64,000 bases of DNA from Methylobacter sp. BlB1 (GTDB lineage Bacteria > Pseudomonadota > Gammaproteobacteria > Methylococcales > Methylomonadaceae): assembly GCF_015476545.1 (NCBI RefSeq), contig NZ_JADMKV010000004.1, positions 1-64,000 on the forward strand, written 5' to 3'. Positions 26,222-34,758 of this stretch are shown one piece after another (within the stretch, counting starts at the first letter, position 1; each line of letters opens with the position of its first letter). The notes beneath the pieces were generated by a model. The model had not been told where the DNA came from, did no database searches, and was given only the letters and a program-made list of their open reading frames with translations. The position numbers and the translations under genes were made by a program.

Positions 26222-28767
26222 GCCGTCTCCGCACTATGCAGGCGGGCCCGCCAGGATTCGACCGGCTCAGGTCTGCCATACAGATACCCCTGATGAATGA
26301 TTGGGCCGCGCGCGTTCAGAAAATCGGCCTGCACCTGAGTTTCAACCCCTTCCGCGACGACTCGCAGGTTCAGATGCTGCGCCACCGACAGAATGACTTC
26401 CACCAGTGCGGCATCGCTGAGATCGACAGTCGCCTCCTGGATAAAGCTCTTGTCTATTTTAAGTTCATGGATAGGCAGGCGCTTCAGGTAAGCCAGACTA
26501 GAATAGCCGGTACCGAAATCATCCATGGAAAAATGCACGCCCAATCCGGTCAATTCCGTCATTTTGGCCACGACATCATTCATGTCGGCGATCATGAGCC
26601 CTTCGGTCACTTCCAGTATCAGGTGCGCCGGACTCACGCCATTGACGGCTAACAGGTGCTTGATATTTTCGGCAAAATCGGCCTGCCGAAAATGGCGCGG
26701 GCTGATGTTGACCGATATGGACAAGGCAGCGCCCTCGTTTTCCAGATCCGCCAATAACCGGCAGACTGCGGCCAGCACCCAACGGTCCAGGGCGGTAATA
26801 AGGCCGGTCGCCTCGGCCAATGGAATGAATTGATCGGGCGGGATCAGGCCCCGTTCCGGATGCTGCCAGCGAACCAGCGCTTCTGCGCCGACCTGCCTGC
26901 CTGCGGCATTGACCTGCGGCTGCAGATAAAGCCGCAATTGATTGCTGCCGATGGCGGTACGCAACTCGCCTTCCAGACGGAAGCGTTCCTTGATGCTCTC
27001 GCCCATCGCCGTCTCGAAAAACACGGTGTTGCCGCCGCCTTTTGCCTTGGCTTTCGCCATTGCCATGTCGGCCTGGCGCAACACATCCGTGGCGGTTTCC
27101 TGCAACGGCTCGGACAGTAAAGCGATACCGATGCTGACGTCAAAATGCACGGCTTCGCCTTCCAGTTCGATGCTTTCGTGCAGTACGGCCCGCAGCGTTT
27201 CGCTCAGGGCAAGCGCTTCGCGGCCGGCGGCTTCAAGACAGGCGGAAAGCTCCGGCAACAGTATCGCGAATTCGTCGGAATCCAGCCGCGCCAGCAACTG
27301 GCCCGGCTTCAATACCCGGCTCAGGCGTTCGGCCACTTTTTTGAGCAAGGCATCGCCAACGGCAAACCCGCGCGCCTCATTGATATTTTTAAAGCGGTCG
27401 ATGTTGATCAGCAGCACCTCGGCAAAGCCGCCCTCGCGCCGCACATGAGCCAACAGTTGTTCCAGCTGCTTCAGGAACAGCGCGCGGTTGGCCAGCCCCG
27501 TCAGGGTATCATTCCAGGCCAGAAGCTCGACGGTTTCCTGGGCGTAACGGATTTCGCTCAGATCGGCAAATACGGCCATATAGTTTGTGACGCTGCCCGC
27601 CTCATCCCGGACAACGCTCAGCGTCACCCATTCCGGAAAAATCTGGCCGTTTTTGCGCTTGTTCCAGATCTCGCCGACCCACTCGCCGCTCTGATGCAAA
27701 GATTGCCATAGGCTCTGATAGAAGAACGCATCGTGTCGGCCGGAAGCGAGTATACGGGGATTTTTTCCGGCTATTTCCTGCTCGGTATAGCCGGTAATGC
27801 GCATAAAAGCCGGATTGACCGCCACGATATTGGCATCGGCATCCGTGACCATGATGGCCTCGCCTGTGGTTTCGAACACGCGCACGGCAAGGCGCTGGCG
27901 CGCCTCGACCTGTTTATGCGCAGTAATGTCGCGGCCGAACACGACCAGTCCCTTGCGGCGGCCGTCTTCATGAAAAAGCGGCACTTTCGTGATATAAAAT
28001 ATCAGTGATGATCCATCCGGGCGCGGAATGGTTTCTTCCGAATGCCTGATGCCGCGAGCCTGCCAGACCGCCTCGTCACTGGCTTCGCATTCTATGAACG
28101 CTTCACGGTAGAATTTCTGGTATAAAGCCAGCTCCGAACTTTTCCTGCCGCGATAGTGAATATTGTCGAGCTGGAAAAGCCGAAGCGTGAAGTCATTCGC
28201 CTCCAGCCAGCGCCCTTCGCCATCCTTGAAACAGACGATGTCCGGCAATGCATTGGTCAGGGTCTGCAAATGCATGCCGGTCTCGGCCAGACGCTGCTCC
28301 AGGCGCCGGCGACTGATGGCGTAACGAATGGCCCGTACAAGACTGTCGGTATCGAAACAGCCTTTGACCAGATAGTCCTGGGCTCCCAGCGTCAGTGTCT
28401 GCAGGGCAAAATCGGTATCGTCGCGGCCGGTCAGCACGATCAGCGGCAACCTATCCGCCGCCTGCCGGCCGGCATGTACCGTATCGAGGCCGCTGGAATC
28501 GGGCAACGACAGATCCAGCAGCAAAACATCGTGAGGCGGGCTGTCATGTAACTGTGTCCGTGCCTCGGCAAGCGTCGTGACCCAGGTGATATCGAAATTC
28601 ACGGACCGGGCCATGCACAGGATGGAACGGATCAAATGGGCATCGCCCGGCTCATCCTCTACCAGCAAGATGCGGCAGGATTCAATTTCATCCCTGGCAG
28701 GTTCTTTTTTGCCAGATAGTGAAATGGCGTCTGCAGAGGCATAAACGGTAGAATCTTTTACAATCAA
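26218..28767 (-). CDS. response regulator with REC-PAS-PAS-GGDEF-EAL (likely cyclic di-GMP phosphodiesterase)
   Basis: In 849 residues the order is receiver (30-155), two PAS domains (165-290 and 295-415), GGDEF (430-585) and EAL (595-845). The GGDEF site reads LARLDSDEFAILL, so the first two glycines are lost and cyclase activity is unlikely. The EAL domain keeps EALVRW and DDFGTGYSS with KIDKSF, so it should degrade cyclic di-GMP. It leads the operon, opposite in sense to the intact cyclase that ends it. An AT-rich palindrome lies in its upstream region. Confidence 0.92.
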   Translation of the reverse strand: MIVKDSTVYASADAISLSGKKEPARDEIESCRILLVEDEPGDAHLIRSILCMARSVNFDITWVTTLAEARTQLHDSPPHDVLLLDLSLPDSSGLDTVHAGRQAADRLPLIVLTGRDDTDFALQTLTLGAQDYLVKGCFDTDSLVRAIRYAISRRRLEQRLAETGMHLQTLTNALPDIVCFKDGEGRWLEANDFTLRLFQLDNIHYRGRKSSELALYQKFYREAFIECEASDEAVWQARGIRHSEETIPRPDGSSLIFYITKVPLFHEDGRRKGLVVFGRDITAHKQVEARQRLAVRVFETTGEAIMVTDADANIVAVNPAFMRITGYTEQEIAGKNPRILASGRHDAFFYQSLWQSLHQSGEWVGEIWNKRKNGQIFPEWVTLSVVRDEAGSVTNYMAVFADLSEIRYAQETVELLAWNDTLTGLANRALFLKQLEQLLAHVRREGGFAEVLLINIDRFKNINEARGFAVGDALLKKVAERLSRVLKPGQLLARLDSDEFAILLPELSACLEAAGREALALSETLRAVLHESIELEGEAVHFDVSIGIALLSEPLQETATDVLRQADMAMAKAKAKGGGNTVFFETAMGESIKERFRLEGELRTAIGSNQLRLYLQPQVNAAGRQVGAEALVRWQHPERGLIPPDQFIPLAEATGLITALDRWVLAAVCRLLADLENEGAALSISVNISPRHFRQADFAENIKHLLAVNGVSPAHLILEVTEGLMIADMNDVVAKMTELTGLGVHFSMDDFGTGYSSLAYLKRLPIHELKIDKSFIQEATVDLSDAALVEVILSVAQHLNLRVVAEGVETQVQADFLNARGPIIHQGYLYGRPEPVESWRARLHSAETA

Positions 28768-28817
28768 TTTAACTTCCTTACAGCGTATAACAGCACGCTT
28801 TATCGTCGAATAACTAT

Positions 28818-28837
28818 AACTATACGTTAATATAGTT
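28818..28837. promoter_or_regulatory. AT-rich palindrome in the promoter region of the signalling operon
   Basis: AACTATA, a 6-bp spacer, then TATAGTT form a perfect inverted repeat within taactataactatacgtta and neighbouring bases, about 50 bp upstream of the operon's first start codon. Such a site could be an operator or part of the -10 region. The rest of the 28768-29049 gap between the divergent genes shows nothing else I can name. Confidence 0.35.
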
Positions 28838-29049
28838 AATCAGAAAACAAGGAAGAAGCTGAGTGTTATCCGCTTTAAGGCAGTCATTCTCAACTTCGGC
28901 CGTTTACAAAATAGAAAGCGGAATAGTAAATCCGGCATTTATCCCTTGATCGGCACAACCGACTTCTGACGTTGTATTGCCCCACTTTATTAAGGGATAA
29001 TAGGTTAATTGTCATCTCGCTCTTACTTTTCATCTGCTCAATAAAAATC

Positions 29050-30852
29050 ATGAAAAAATCTAGCCTTATTATGCTCGTCGCATTGACGGTGGTACTGAAC
29101 GGATTGTTCGGCTGGCTCAACAACCGGCCGGTCGACGTCGGTCCCGATGTACCGGACGGCAAACTGACCAGTCTGTCCTTTGCGCCGTACCGTTACGGGC
29201 AAAGCCCCATAGAAAAAATACTACCGACGCCCGAGCAAATCGAGGAAGACATCAGCCTGCTGGCCGACAAGACCCATTCGATACGCACCTATACGAGCCT
29301 GGAAGGCTTCGAGATAGTGCCGGCTCTGGCGCGCAAGTATGGGTTGAGCATGATTCAGGGCGCCTGGCTGACCTATGAACAACCTTTCGACCCCGCCCAG
29401 TTCAGCCCCGAAGAAGTGCAGAAAATGAACGAAGCCAAGGAACATAATCATCTGGAAATTCAGGAACTGATCCGCTCGGCAAACGCCAATCCGGACGTCG
29501 TCAAGCGCGTTATGGTCGGGAATGAAGTGTTGCTGCGCGGCGAGATGGAACCGGAAAAGTTGATCGAATACATCCGCGAAGTCAAAAAAGCCGTCAAACA
29601 GCCTGTTTCCTATGCCGATGTCTGGTCCTTTTATATGAAATACCCCGAAATCGGCAAGGAAGTCGATTTCATTACCATCCATATTCTGCCCTATTGGGAA
29701 GACGAGCCGCTGGAAGTCAATGACGCCATCGCGCACATCGAAAAAACTTACAAGCAGGTTTATGACCAGGTGCAGGCGCTATACCCTGGCAAACCGATCC
29801 TGATCGGCGAATCCGGCTGGCCCAGCAATGGCCGCCAGCGCGGCTGGGCCGTACCGAGCGTCGCGAACGAGGCGAAATTCATCCGCGGCTTGATCCAGGT
29901 ATCCAAGAAAAACGGCTTCGACCTGAACATCGTCGAAGCCTTCAACCAGCCCTGGAAAAGCGCGCTGGAAGGCGTCGTGGGCGCGAATTGGGGGCTGTTG
30001 TCCGCCGATCGCACGCCGGTCTTCCCGTTGACCGGCAAAGTGGTTGAAGATCCGAATTGGGTAAACAAGCTGATGGTATCGACCGTCATCCTGCTGCTGG
30101 CCGTCGCCTATTACTTCAAGCCCTTGTCGCAGCTGCCGCTGCCGCGTTTGGCCCTGTTTCTGGCTTTTGCGCAACTGCTGGCGTCGCTGCTGGTCATGCA
30201 TGCCGATGAATTATGGGCCGCCAGCTTCAACCCGCTGCAAAGCGCCGGCACTGTCGCGATCGTTATCATCAACACGCTGTTGGCCGTTTGCCTGGTGCAG
30301 CGCGCCATGGCCGTGCTGAACAATGGATCAGCCAATGAGAAACTCGGCGCCTGGCTGCAGGGCATCTATCTGATCCTGATCGCGCTGGCTGTCTATAAAA
30401 CCTATACGCTGGCGCTGGACGGGCGCTATATCAGCTTCCCTTATGACATGACCTCTATCGCCGTGACCGGCATGCTGGGCCTGATCGCCATGCGTTATCT
30501 TGATGAGAGGACGTTGTCTGCAGGAATGCTGGACTTCGACAGACTGATCGGCTACAGCCAAGCCAGCCCGAAACGCAACAGGATTATCGCCTATGTCCTC
30601 GTTGTCATGGGTCTGGCGCTGATTGCCGGCGAGACGCGCGCTTTCCTGATCAGTCGCGACTTTATCGAGGCCCATCCCGACCTGGCCGAACGCTTCAAGC
30701 TGGCTTTCATTTATACAGTCACCAACAGCCAATTGCTGGTCTGGCTGGCCAGCCTGGGCGCGCTGGCGTTACCGCTTTGGGCCGGCGGCTATGAAAGCGC
30801 TGAAAATGCCTTGCTGACGCCACAGAGCGTTGAGGCCGCAGAGCAGGAATAA
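29050..30852 (+). CDS. GH17-like beta-1,3-glucanase/glucanosyltransferase with C-terminal membrane helices
   Basis: The 600-residue protein starts with a membrane anchor (residues 5-20), followed by a periplasmic glycoside hydrolase family 17-type barrel (about 35-320). The acid/base candidate is in VMVGNEVLLRGE and the nucleophile candidate in LIGESGWPSNGR. The C-terminal ~250 residues hold about seven hydrophobic segments. Similar proteins accompany NdvB-type cyclic beta-glucan synthesis, where they trim or transfer glucan, but no synthase lies beside it. I use ATG at 29050 since it gives a standard anchor; an in-frame start at 28972 adds 26 residues. It is a stand-alone gene divergent from the cyclic di-GMP operon. 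Confidence 0.82.
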   Translation: MKKSSLIMLVALTVVLNGLFGWLNNRPVDVGPDVPDGKLTSLSFAPYRYGQSPIEKILPTPEQIEEDISLLADKTHSIRTYTSLEGFEIVPALARKYGLSMIQGAWLTYEQPFDPAQFSPEEVQKMNEAKEHNHLEIQELIRSANANPDVVKRVMVGNEVLLRGEMEPEKLIEYIREVKKAVKQPVSYADVWSFYMKYPEIGKEVDFITIHILPYWEDEPLEVNDAIAHIEKTYKQVYDQVQALYPGKPILIGESGWPSNGRQRGWAVPSVANEAKFIRGLIQVSKKNGFDLNIVEAFNQPWKSALEGVVGANWGLLSADRTPVFPLTGKVVEDPNWVNKLMVSTVILLLAVAYYFKPLSQLPLPRLALFLAFAQLLASLLVMHADELWAASFNPLQSAGTVAIVIINTLLAVCLVQRAMAVLNNGSANEKLGAWLQGIYLILIALAVYKTYTLALDGRYISFPYDMTSIAVTGMLGLIAMRYLDERTLSAGMLDFDRLIGYSQASPKRNRIIAYVLVVMGLALIAGETRAFLISRDFIEAHPDLAERFKLAFIYTVTNSQLLVWLASLGALALPLWAGGYESAENALLTPQSVEAAEQE

Positions 30853-30869
30853 CAGCTTGTGAATGTGGG

Positions 30870-30885
30870 GGCGACTTTAGTCGCC
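30870..30885. terminator. short hairpin after the GH17 gene
   Basis: GGCGACT-TT-AGTCGCC is a perfect 7-bp stem 18 bases after the stop codon. It lacks a following T tract, so intrinsic termination is only possible, not sure. Confidence 0.35.
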
Positions 30886-30962
30886 TTCATGCGCATCGTT
30901 TAAGGCATGGAACCACGAAGAAAATCCAGGCAAGAATTCCGTGCTGTTCGTGGCTTATTATT

Positions 30963-31116
30963 GACTGAAGTTACGCATAGGCGATTTCATCCCGTTTGCC
31001 GCGCCGAGCACCGCAGTTTTTTAGCGGCGGTAGGCTGTTAAAAGAGAAGAACTCGCCTTCGGGTGCGACAAATCGGGATAGCCGATCTGAATTCAACTTA
31101 CTGCATAACATCAGTT
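30963..31116. repeat. MITE-like element, family 2, copy 1
   Basis: This 154-bp non-coding stretch has degenerate inverted ends, gactgaagttacgcat and ctgcataacatcagtt, and shares internal cgcgccgagcacc with copy 3 and its inverted ends with the better copy at 47222-47489. It accounts for most of the 305-bp gap between the GH17 gene and the next gene. No transposase is encoded. Confidence 0.6.
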
Positions 31117-31156
31117 AATGATATGTTAAGTGTCGCCTCACCGGCACAGAATATTC

Positions 31157-31798
31157 TTAACGCATCTCCAGCATGATTTTTCTGATTTTACCGAGCACTT
31201 CCTGCTGCTGCGCTGAAGAAAGCTTTTTGAAATCCTGCTCGAATTCGGCCCAGCTATAGGCCGCCCCATCCTCGATTTTATCCGATAGGCCAATGCCGCA
31301 ATCGGCGAACACCTGCTGAATCGGCTGGCCCGCGCCTTCCAGCGTAATCGCCGCCGTCAGAACCTGTTTGATCATCGTATTGACGCGAATAAAAATGGAT
31401 TGCCCGGACAGAATGTCGTCGATAATTTCCCTGGCATGCTCTTCCGTGTAGCCGCGGCGTTTGGAATCCGCAAACGTTTTCATCGAAATTGTGACCGGCG
31501 GTTTTTTGTCGACTTGATACTCGACATCAAAAGACCGGCCTTGTGACGCAATCAGGCTATTGGAATCGACCACAAATTGCAGCTTGTTTTCCTTGCAGGC
31601 GACCTCGAGCCTGATCAGTTCATACTGGGCACTGCTCGGCAACGGCGATCTGGCATAGCTGTAAGACTGGTTGGTCAAGCGGTCCCGATCCTGCTGGTAG
31701 CTCCAACCGCCGGCAGCCAATACATTGATGGGTAAAGCAATCAGAAGCGCCAGTATGATCCTGGAGGTGGATTTGCCGAAAAAAATGCGGTGCTTCAT
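31157..31798 (-). CDS. exported protein of unknown function
   Basis: The 213-residue product begins with a basic start, a hydrophobic stretch IILALLIALPINVLA and a cleavage site before AGGWS, so it should be exported to the periplasm. Two cysteines (in VACKENK and FADCGIG) may form a disulfide. ATG at 31798 is chosen over the longer frame from 31855, because it places the signal peptide at the N-terminus. The repeated acidic and glutamine-rich C-terminus looks helical. I do not recognise a family. Confidence 0.65.
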   Translation of the reverse strand: MKHRIFFGKSTSRIILALLIALPINVLAAGGWSYQQDRDRLTNQSYSYARSPLPSSAQYELIRLEVACKENKLQFVVDSNSLIASQGRSFDVEYQVDKKPPVTISMKTFADSKRRGYTEEHAREIIDDILSGQSIFIRVNTMIKQVLTAAITLEGAGQPIQQVFADCGIGLSDKIEDGAAYSWAEFEQDFKKLSSAQQQEVLGKIRKIMLEMR

Positions 31799-31930
31799 TT
31801 CGAGTCCTGAAATTTGGAAAGCTATTAACTTAATAAGATTGAAGTCGAAAGTCACGACTAAATTAAATAAATCTTAAAGCCGCTGGATTTCTGGTTCTGC
31901 CGCGCTAGCATAGGAAGATACGCTTACGGT

Positions 31931-31970
31931 AACTAAACAACCACCCGCTTGAGCAGGTGGTTGTTTAGTT
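31931..31970. repeat. strong 15-bp hairpin
   Basis: AACTAAACAACCACC, a 10-base loop, then GGTGGTTGTTTAGTT form a perfect stem between two minus-strand genes. It could end transcription of the upstream SRPBCC gene. Its CCACCCGCTTGAGCAGGTGG core also resembles hairpins at the ends of IS200/IS605 elements and TnpA-REP units, but no transposase is near. Confidence 0.55.
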
Positions 31971-32007
31971 TGAACAGTTGTTTTTGCCGTAGATGCGGGT
32001 AAGCATA

Positions 32008-32475
32008 TCATTGCGTTTGTATGCCCCACTTTGCTTGAAGATAGTCGTGGCGAGTATCGAAGATGCGTTTCAATTTATCGCCGATTAACAGGACATGCAG
32101 CAATTCGCCCAGCCATCTGTAAGGCATGGCGTAAAACACAATATCTTCCAATATGGCGCCATCAGAGCATTCGCTTAATTTCACTTCATGGCTCCAGAAT
32201 TTGAATGGGCCAATGCGCTGCTGGTAAATGAAACGCAGCGGTTTCTGGCAATGACTCACTTCCGACAACCAAGCCATTCTTATACCCCCTACCGCTTTCA
32301 TTCGATAGCTGATCATCAAGCCGGCATAAATTTCGTCGGGCACTGGCGAAATAATGTCGACATGAAAAAAGTCGGGGGTGATGTCATTGAGATAATGCGG
32401 CGAAGAAAAGAAGTCCCAGGCCTGCTGACGGCTCATGCTTAGACTTTGCTTCCGGTAGAGCTGATAAATTTTCAT
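32008..32475 (-). CDS. SRPBCC/START-like ligand-binding fold protein
   Basis: The 155-residue protein follows the pattern of SRPBCC-fold proteins: SRQQAWDFFSSPHYLNDITP at the N-terminus, P-DEIYAGLMISYRM, and HEVKLSECSDGAILEDIVFY in the final strands before a long C-terminal helix. Members bind hydrophobic ligands or act as cyclase-like enzymes. ATG at 32475 gives the family's standard start, and the longer upstream frame has no likeness to it. It may share a transcript with the NTF2-like gene 130 bp upstream. Confidence 0.75.
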   Translation of the reverse strand: MKIYQLYRKQSLSMSRQQAWDFFSSPHYLNDITPDFFHVDIISPVPDEIYAGLMISYRMKAVGGIRMAWLSEVSHCQKPLRFIYQQRIGPFKFWSHEVKLSECSDGAILEDIVFYAMPYRWLGELLHVLLIGDKLKRIFDTRHDYLQAKWGIQTQ

Positions 32476-32605
32476 GATGTCGGGTTTGGTCTGTTTGAGG
32501 ATCGCTTTAACACTTCGATCATCAGTGCTCATCAAACAAATGACTACCGTTTTGCCAGCCTGATTTCTTTTGGCTCTATCGCAAAATTTGCCAAGGAAAG
32601 CAGCG

Positions 32606-32992
32606 TCAAAGGTCGGTCCCGTACGAGTTGTCAATCAGGCAGCGCCATTTACCGTCTGAGGACTTTTTGAATATGTAGGTAGGGCGTCTGTACATGGAGA
32701 CCTTGGATTCCGTGAACCGCTCTGCCAAAAGCTCAAGCTTGCAGATGACCAGTGCGACGCCGCCGCCCTCGATGACTTGAAAGTCGCTCTGACGCACCAA
32801 AAGGCTGTCGTTGAAGTATGCAAATATGGCCCGGAATGCTTCAGAGATTTGGACCTTGCCATGTGCATATCTTCCAGGCTCGACGACCAGCGTGGCGTCT
32901 TCTTCGTAGAAGTCCATCAATGCGTCAATGTCGCGCTGATCAATCGCTTTGTCCGCTCTCCGAATCGCTTCAATTACTTCGTGTTCTACCAT
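32606..32992 (-). CDS. NTF2-like/SnoaL-like (DUF4440-type) protein
   Basis: The 128-residue product has the cone-shaped NTF2 fold signature: helix EAIRRADKAIDQRDIDALMDFY, then EDATLVVEPG, and terminal strands with RRPTYIFKKSSDGKWRCLIDNS. These proteins are small catalytic or ligand-binding modules; substrate is unknown. AAGGAG precedes ATG at 32992. A partial attC lies just upstream, so it may have become fused to a cassette cluster. Confidence 0.78.
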   Translation of the reverse strand: MVEHEVIEAIRRADKAIDQRDIDALMDFYEEDATLVVEPGRYAHGKVQISEAFRAIFAYFNDSLLVRQSDFQVIEGGGVALVICKLELLAERFTESKVSMYRRPTYIFKKSSDGKWRCLIDNSYGTDL

Positions 32993-33020
32993 TGCCTTCG
33001 CTCCTTATTGAGACTTGTTT

Positions 33021-33036
33021 GACGAACTTGTTAGCG
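33021..33036 (-). other. half attC site (core plus first arm only)
   Basis: On the minus strand, CGCTAACAAGTTCGTC follows the stop of the 33042-33602 gene by a few bases. This is how many attC sites begin (R'' core and left arm). The second arm and R' core are missing, replaced by the leader of the NTF2-like gene. Confidence 0.4.
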
Positions 33037-33041
33037 TGCAC

Positions 33042-33602
33042 TCACAGATTGCGGGCTTTCTCCCATAACCGATCCTGTCCCACTTGCTTATACCAGTGTT
33101 CGAATTGAGAGCGGTATAGCTCAAAGGGTTCAGACAGCTTTGGACGGGGATCTTCGCTCAGAGAGTACGCCATGCCCTCGGTAAACCATTCAGGCGCTCG
33201 CCAGGCCCTGATCATGCCCAGTTTTTCATTTTGAAGGTGATGAATCATTTCATGGCGTACATAGAAAGGTTTCCAGGCGCGGGGGCTGATAACGATGCCC
33301 AAAGTACCTATAGTAGCGGCCGAACGTTTTCCTAATCCGAAGGATTGAAAACAGTTCTCGGAGCTGCAAAAAATGACCCTCGGCTTTTTTTCGATTGCGC
33401 TGACCGACGAGCCGACAAAATGCAAAGCCTCATTGTACAGACGGGCCGCTTCCTGATGGCGGGACATGTCGTCTGTGCACAAGGTGCCATTAGCGCAGTA
33501 CAATCCCGTCAGTTCAGGCGCCGCAACCCGAACGGGCTTAAAGAATGCCCAGGCAGCGATAGGGAGGCAAAGCATGCTGGTAAACAATAAACATTTAAAC
33601 AT
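33042..33602 (-). CDS. exported HExxH metallopeptidase-like protein
   Basis: The 186-residue product has a signal peptide (LLFTSMLCLPIAAWA) and a zinc-site motif HEMIHHL at about residues 117-123. This is followed about 20 residues later by EWFTEGMAYSLSE, the typical glutamate ligand region of gluzincin-type peptidases. It is therefore a probable small periplasmic metallopeptidase. Three cysteine pairs may form disulfides. It is bounded by a degenerate attC upstream and a half attC downstream, so it may once have been a gene cassette. Confidence 0.7.
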   Translation of the reverse strand: MFKCLLFTSMLCLPIAAWAFFKPVRVAAPELTGLYCANGTLCTDDMSRHQEAARLYNEALHFVGSSVSAIEKKPRVIFCSSENCFQSFGLGKRSAATIGTLGIVISPRAWKPFYVRHEMIHHLQNEKLGMIRAWRAPEWFTEGMAYSLSEDPRPKLSEPFELYRSQFEHWYKQVGQDRLWEKARNL

Positions 33603-33615
33603 ATGAATCTCTCAA

Positions 33616-33675
33616 GATGCACATCGTTTGAGTTAAGCCGCGAAGCTGTGCCGCGGCTTGCATGAATTGTTATGC
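33616..33675 (-). other. degenerate attC site
   Basis: The minus strand reads GCATAACAATTCATGCAAGC, then CGCGG arms around a CAGCTT loop, then GGCTTAACTCAAACGA. This is close to the widespread 60-bp attC type of proteobacterial integrons, but the last core is damaged (GATGTGC where GTTAGAT is expected). The TAA in GCATAAC is the stop codon of the C39-like gene, as in a genuine cassette. Confidence 0.75.
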
Positions 33676-34104
33676 ATTTTTCACCTCGATAAACCATTTT
33701 GGCTGCATGCCATCAAAATCCGTTCGAATGTTTGATGGCAGATAGCTGGCGGAGTCTAGAACAATGGCAAGGCCTCCTGATCTTTTAAACACGACCCAGT
33801 GCCAGAAATTTTTACCGTTTTCCTGATGATGCTTGATGGACAGCAGCGCCAGATCAGGCAAAGCGTCCCATGATTCAAAAGGCAATTCATCAGCGGAGGT
33901 TTCAATACCTGCGGCGGAAAGCATGCGCCTTACGTATTGGGTATCAGACCAGAGAGATTTATCTGAGGCATAGATACCCATTGCATTAGCTATTTCTTTC
34001 ATCTCTGCGTAAGTCTTGCCCAAGATATTGGCCACAGATGCGATTCCGCAACCGGTTTTTTCTTCCTGTATCACTGGAATCACAGCTTGTGACGCCCCAT
34101 GCAT
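33670..34104 (-). CDS. C39-like cysteine peptidase domain protein, cassette-type
   Basis: The 144-residue product carries the papain-fold C39-like pattern: catalytic cysteine in EEKTGCGIASVANILG (residues 15-30), histidine in NFWHWVVFKR near 100, and aspartate in IVLDSAS near 115. No transporter or peptide substrate gene is adjacent. The ATG at 34104 directly follows TTATGC, a cassette start, and the stop codon lies inside a degenerate attC, so this is a gene cassette. The preceding core has lost its first G. Confidence 0.75.
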   Translation of the reverse strand: MHGASQAVIPVIQEEKTGCGIASVANILGKTYAEMKEIANAMGIYASDKSLWSDTQYVRRMLSAAGIETSADELPFESWDALPDLALLSIKHHQENGKNFWHWVVFKRSGGLAIVLDSASYLPSNIRTDFDGMQPKWFIEVKNA

Positions 34105-34116
34105 AATTAGACGCTT

Positions 34117-34626
34117 TCAGCATATCTCCCCACTCTTCTGCCAGCGCTCAAACCATTCGGTCAATTCGCGCGTATCGCCCAGGCTGCGGAGCTGGCGGTC
34201 GACGGCATCCTGATTGCCCCATACCGCCTCGGCCCAGGCGCCGCCGGCTACGCGCGATTCGATGTCCTTGCAGTAGAGTCCTTTGTCGCGCTGGACGTAG
34301 AATCCGTAGGTGCGGCAAGCCACCGGCCGATGAGCATAGACCCGGCAGGCCCCCGCAGCCTGATCCAGCAGCGGGCAGACGATGGGCCGCGATGACTGTC
34401 CGGCCAGCGCGGCAATGTCCCGGCCGATTTCCCGAAGCTGCTCCGAGGGCAGCGCGGCCAGTCCCTCCCGCAATAACGCCCATTCCGCCGCCGTGAGCCG
34501 CGGTATTTCGGCGAGCCGCCGGCAACAACTGTCGCAGCCCAGGCCGCATAGCCAATCGGGATTGTCGCTCCGGATGGCTTGTACGCGTGCTTCAATATCG
34601 GCATGGAGTTGGGCGAGTGCATTCAT
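34117..34626 (-). CDS. YkgJ-family cysteine-cluster protein
   Basis: The 169-residue protein has the putative zinc- or iron-chelating CxxxCxxCC cluster, LCGLGCDSCCRRL at residues 26-38, with further conserved cysteines in CPLLDQAAGACRVYAHRPVACRTYGF. The biochemical role of the family is unknown. It lies 12 bp from the C39-like cassette gene on the same strand, with the odd junction GCGTCTAATTATGC between them. Its richer G+C and the lack of a core site upstream suggest it is not itself a cassette. Confidence 0.8.
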   Translation of the reverse strand: MNALAQLHADIEARVQAIRSDNPDWLCGLGCDSCCRRLAEIPRLTAAEWALLREGLAALPSEQLREIGRDIAALAGQSSRPIVCPLLDQAAGACRVYAHRPVACRTYGFYVQRDKGLYCKDIESRVAGGAWAEAVWGNQDAVDRQLRSLGDTRELTEWFERWQKSGEIC

Positions 34627-34758
34627 CTTGGTAATCTGACCTTGTTATTTCTAATGGCGCTGTGAAAAAGCCTTTATCGGGAGTTGAATAATTGTGGAAC
34701 ACTGAATGTGCCCAGGCATTTGCCTCCAAATCAGCCTGACGGCGGACTGGCCCGCCGG

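Noticed and set aside
31931-31970. Hairpin as the end of an IS200/IS605 element
   Set aside because: The core resembles such hairpins but no TnpA or TnpB frame is nearby, so it is listed only as a hairpin.
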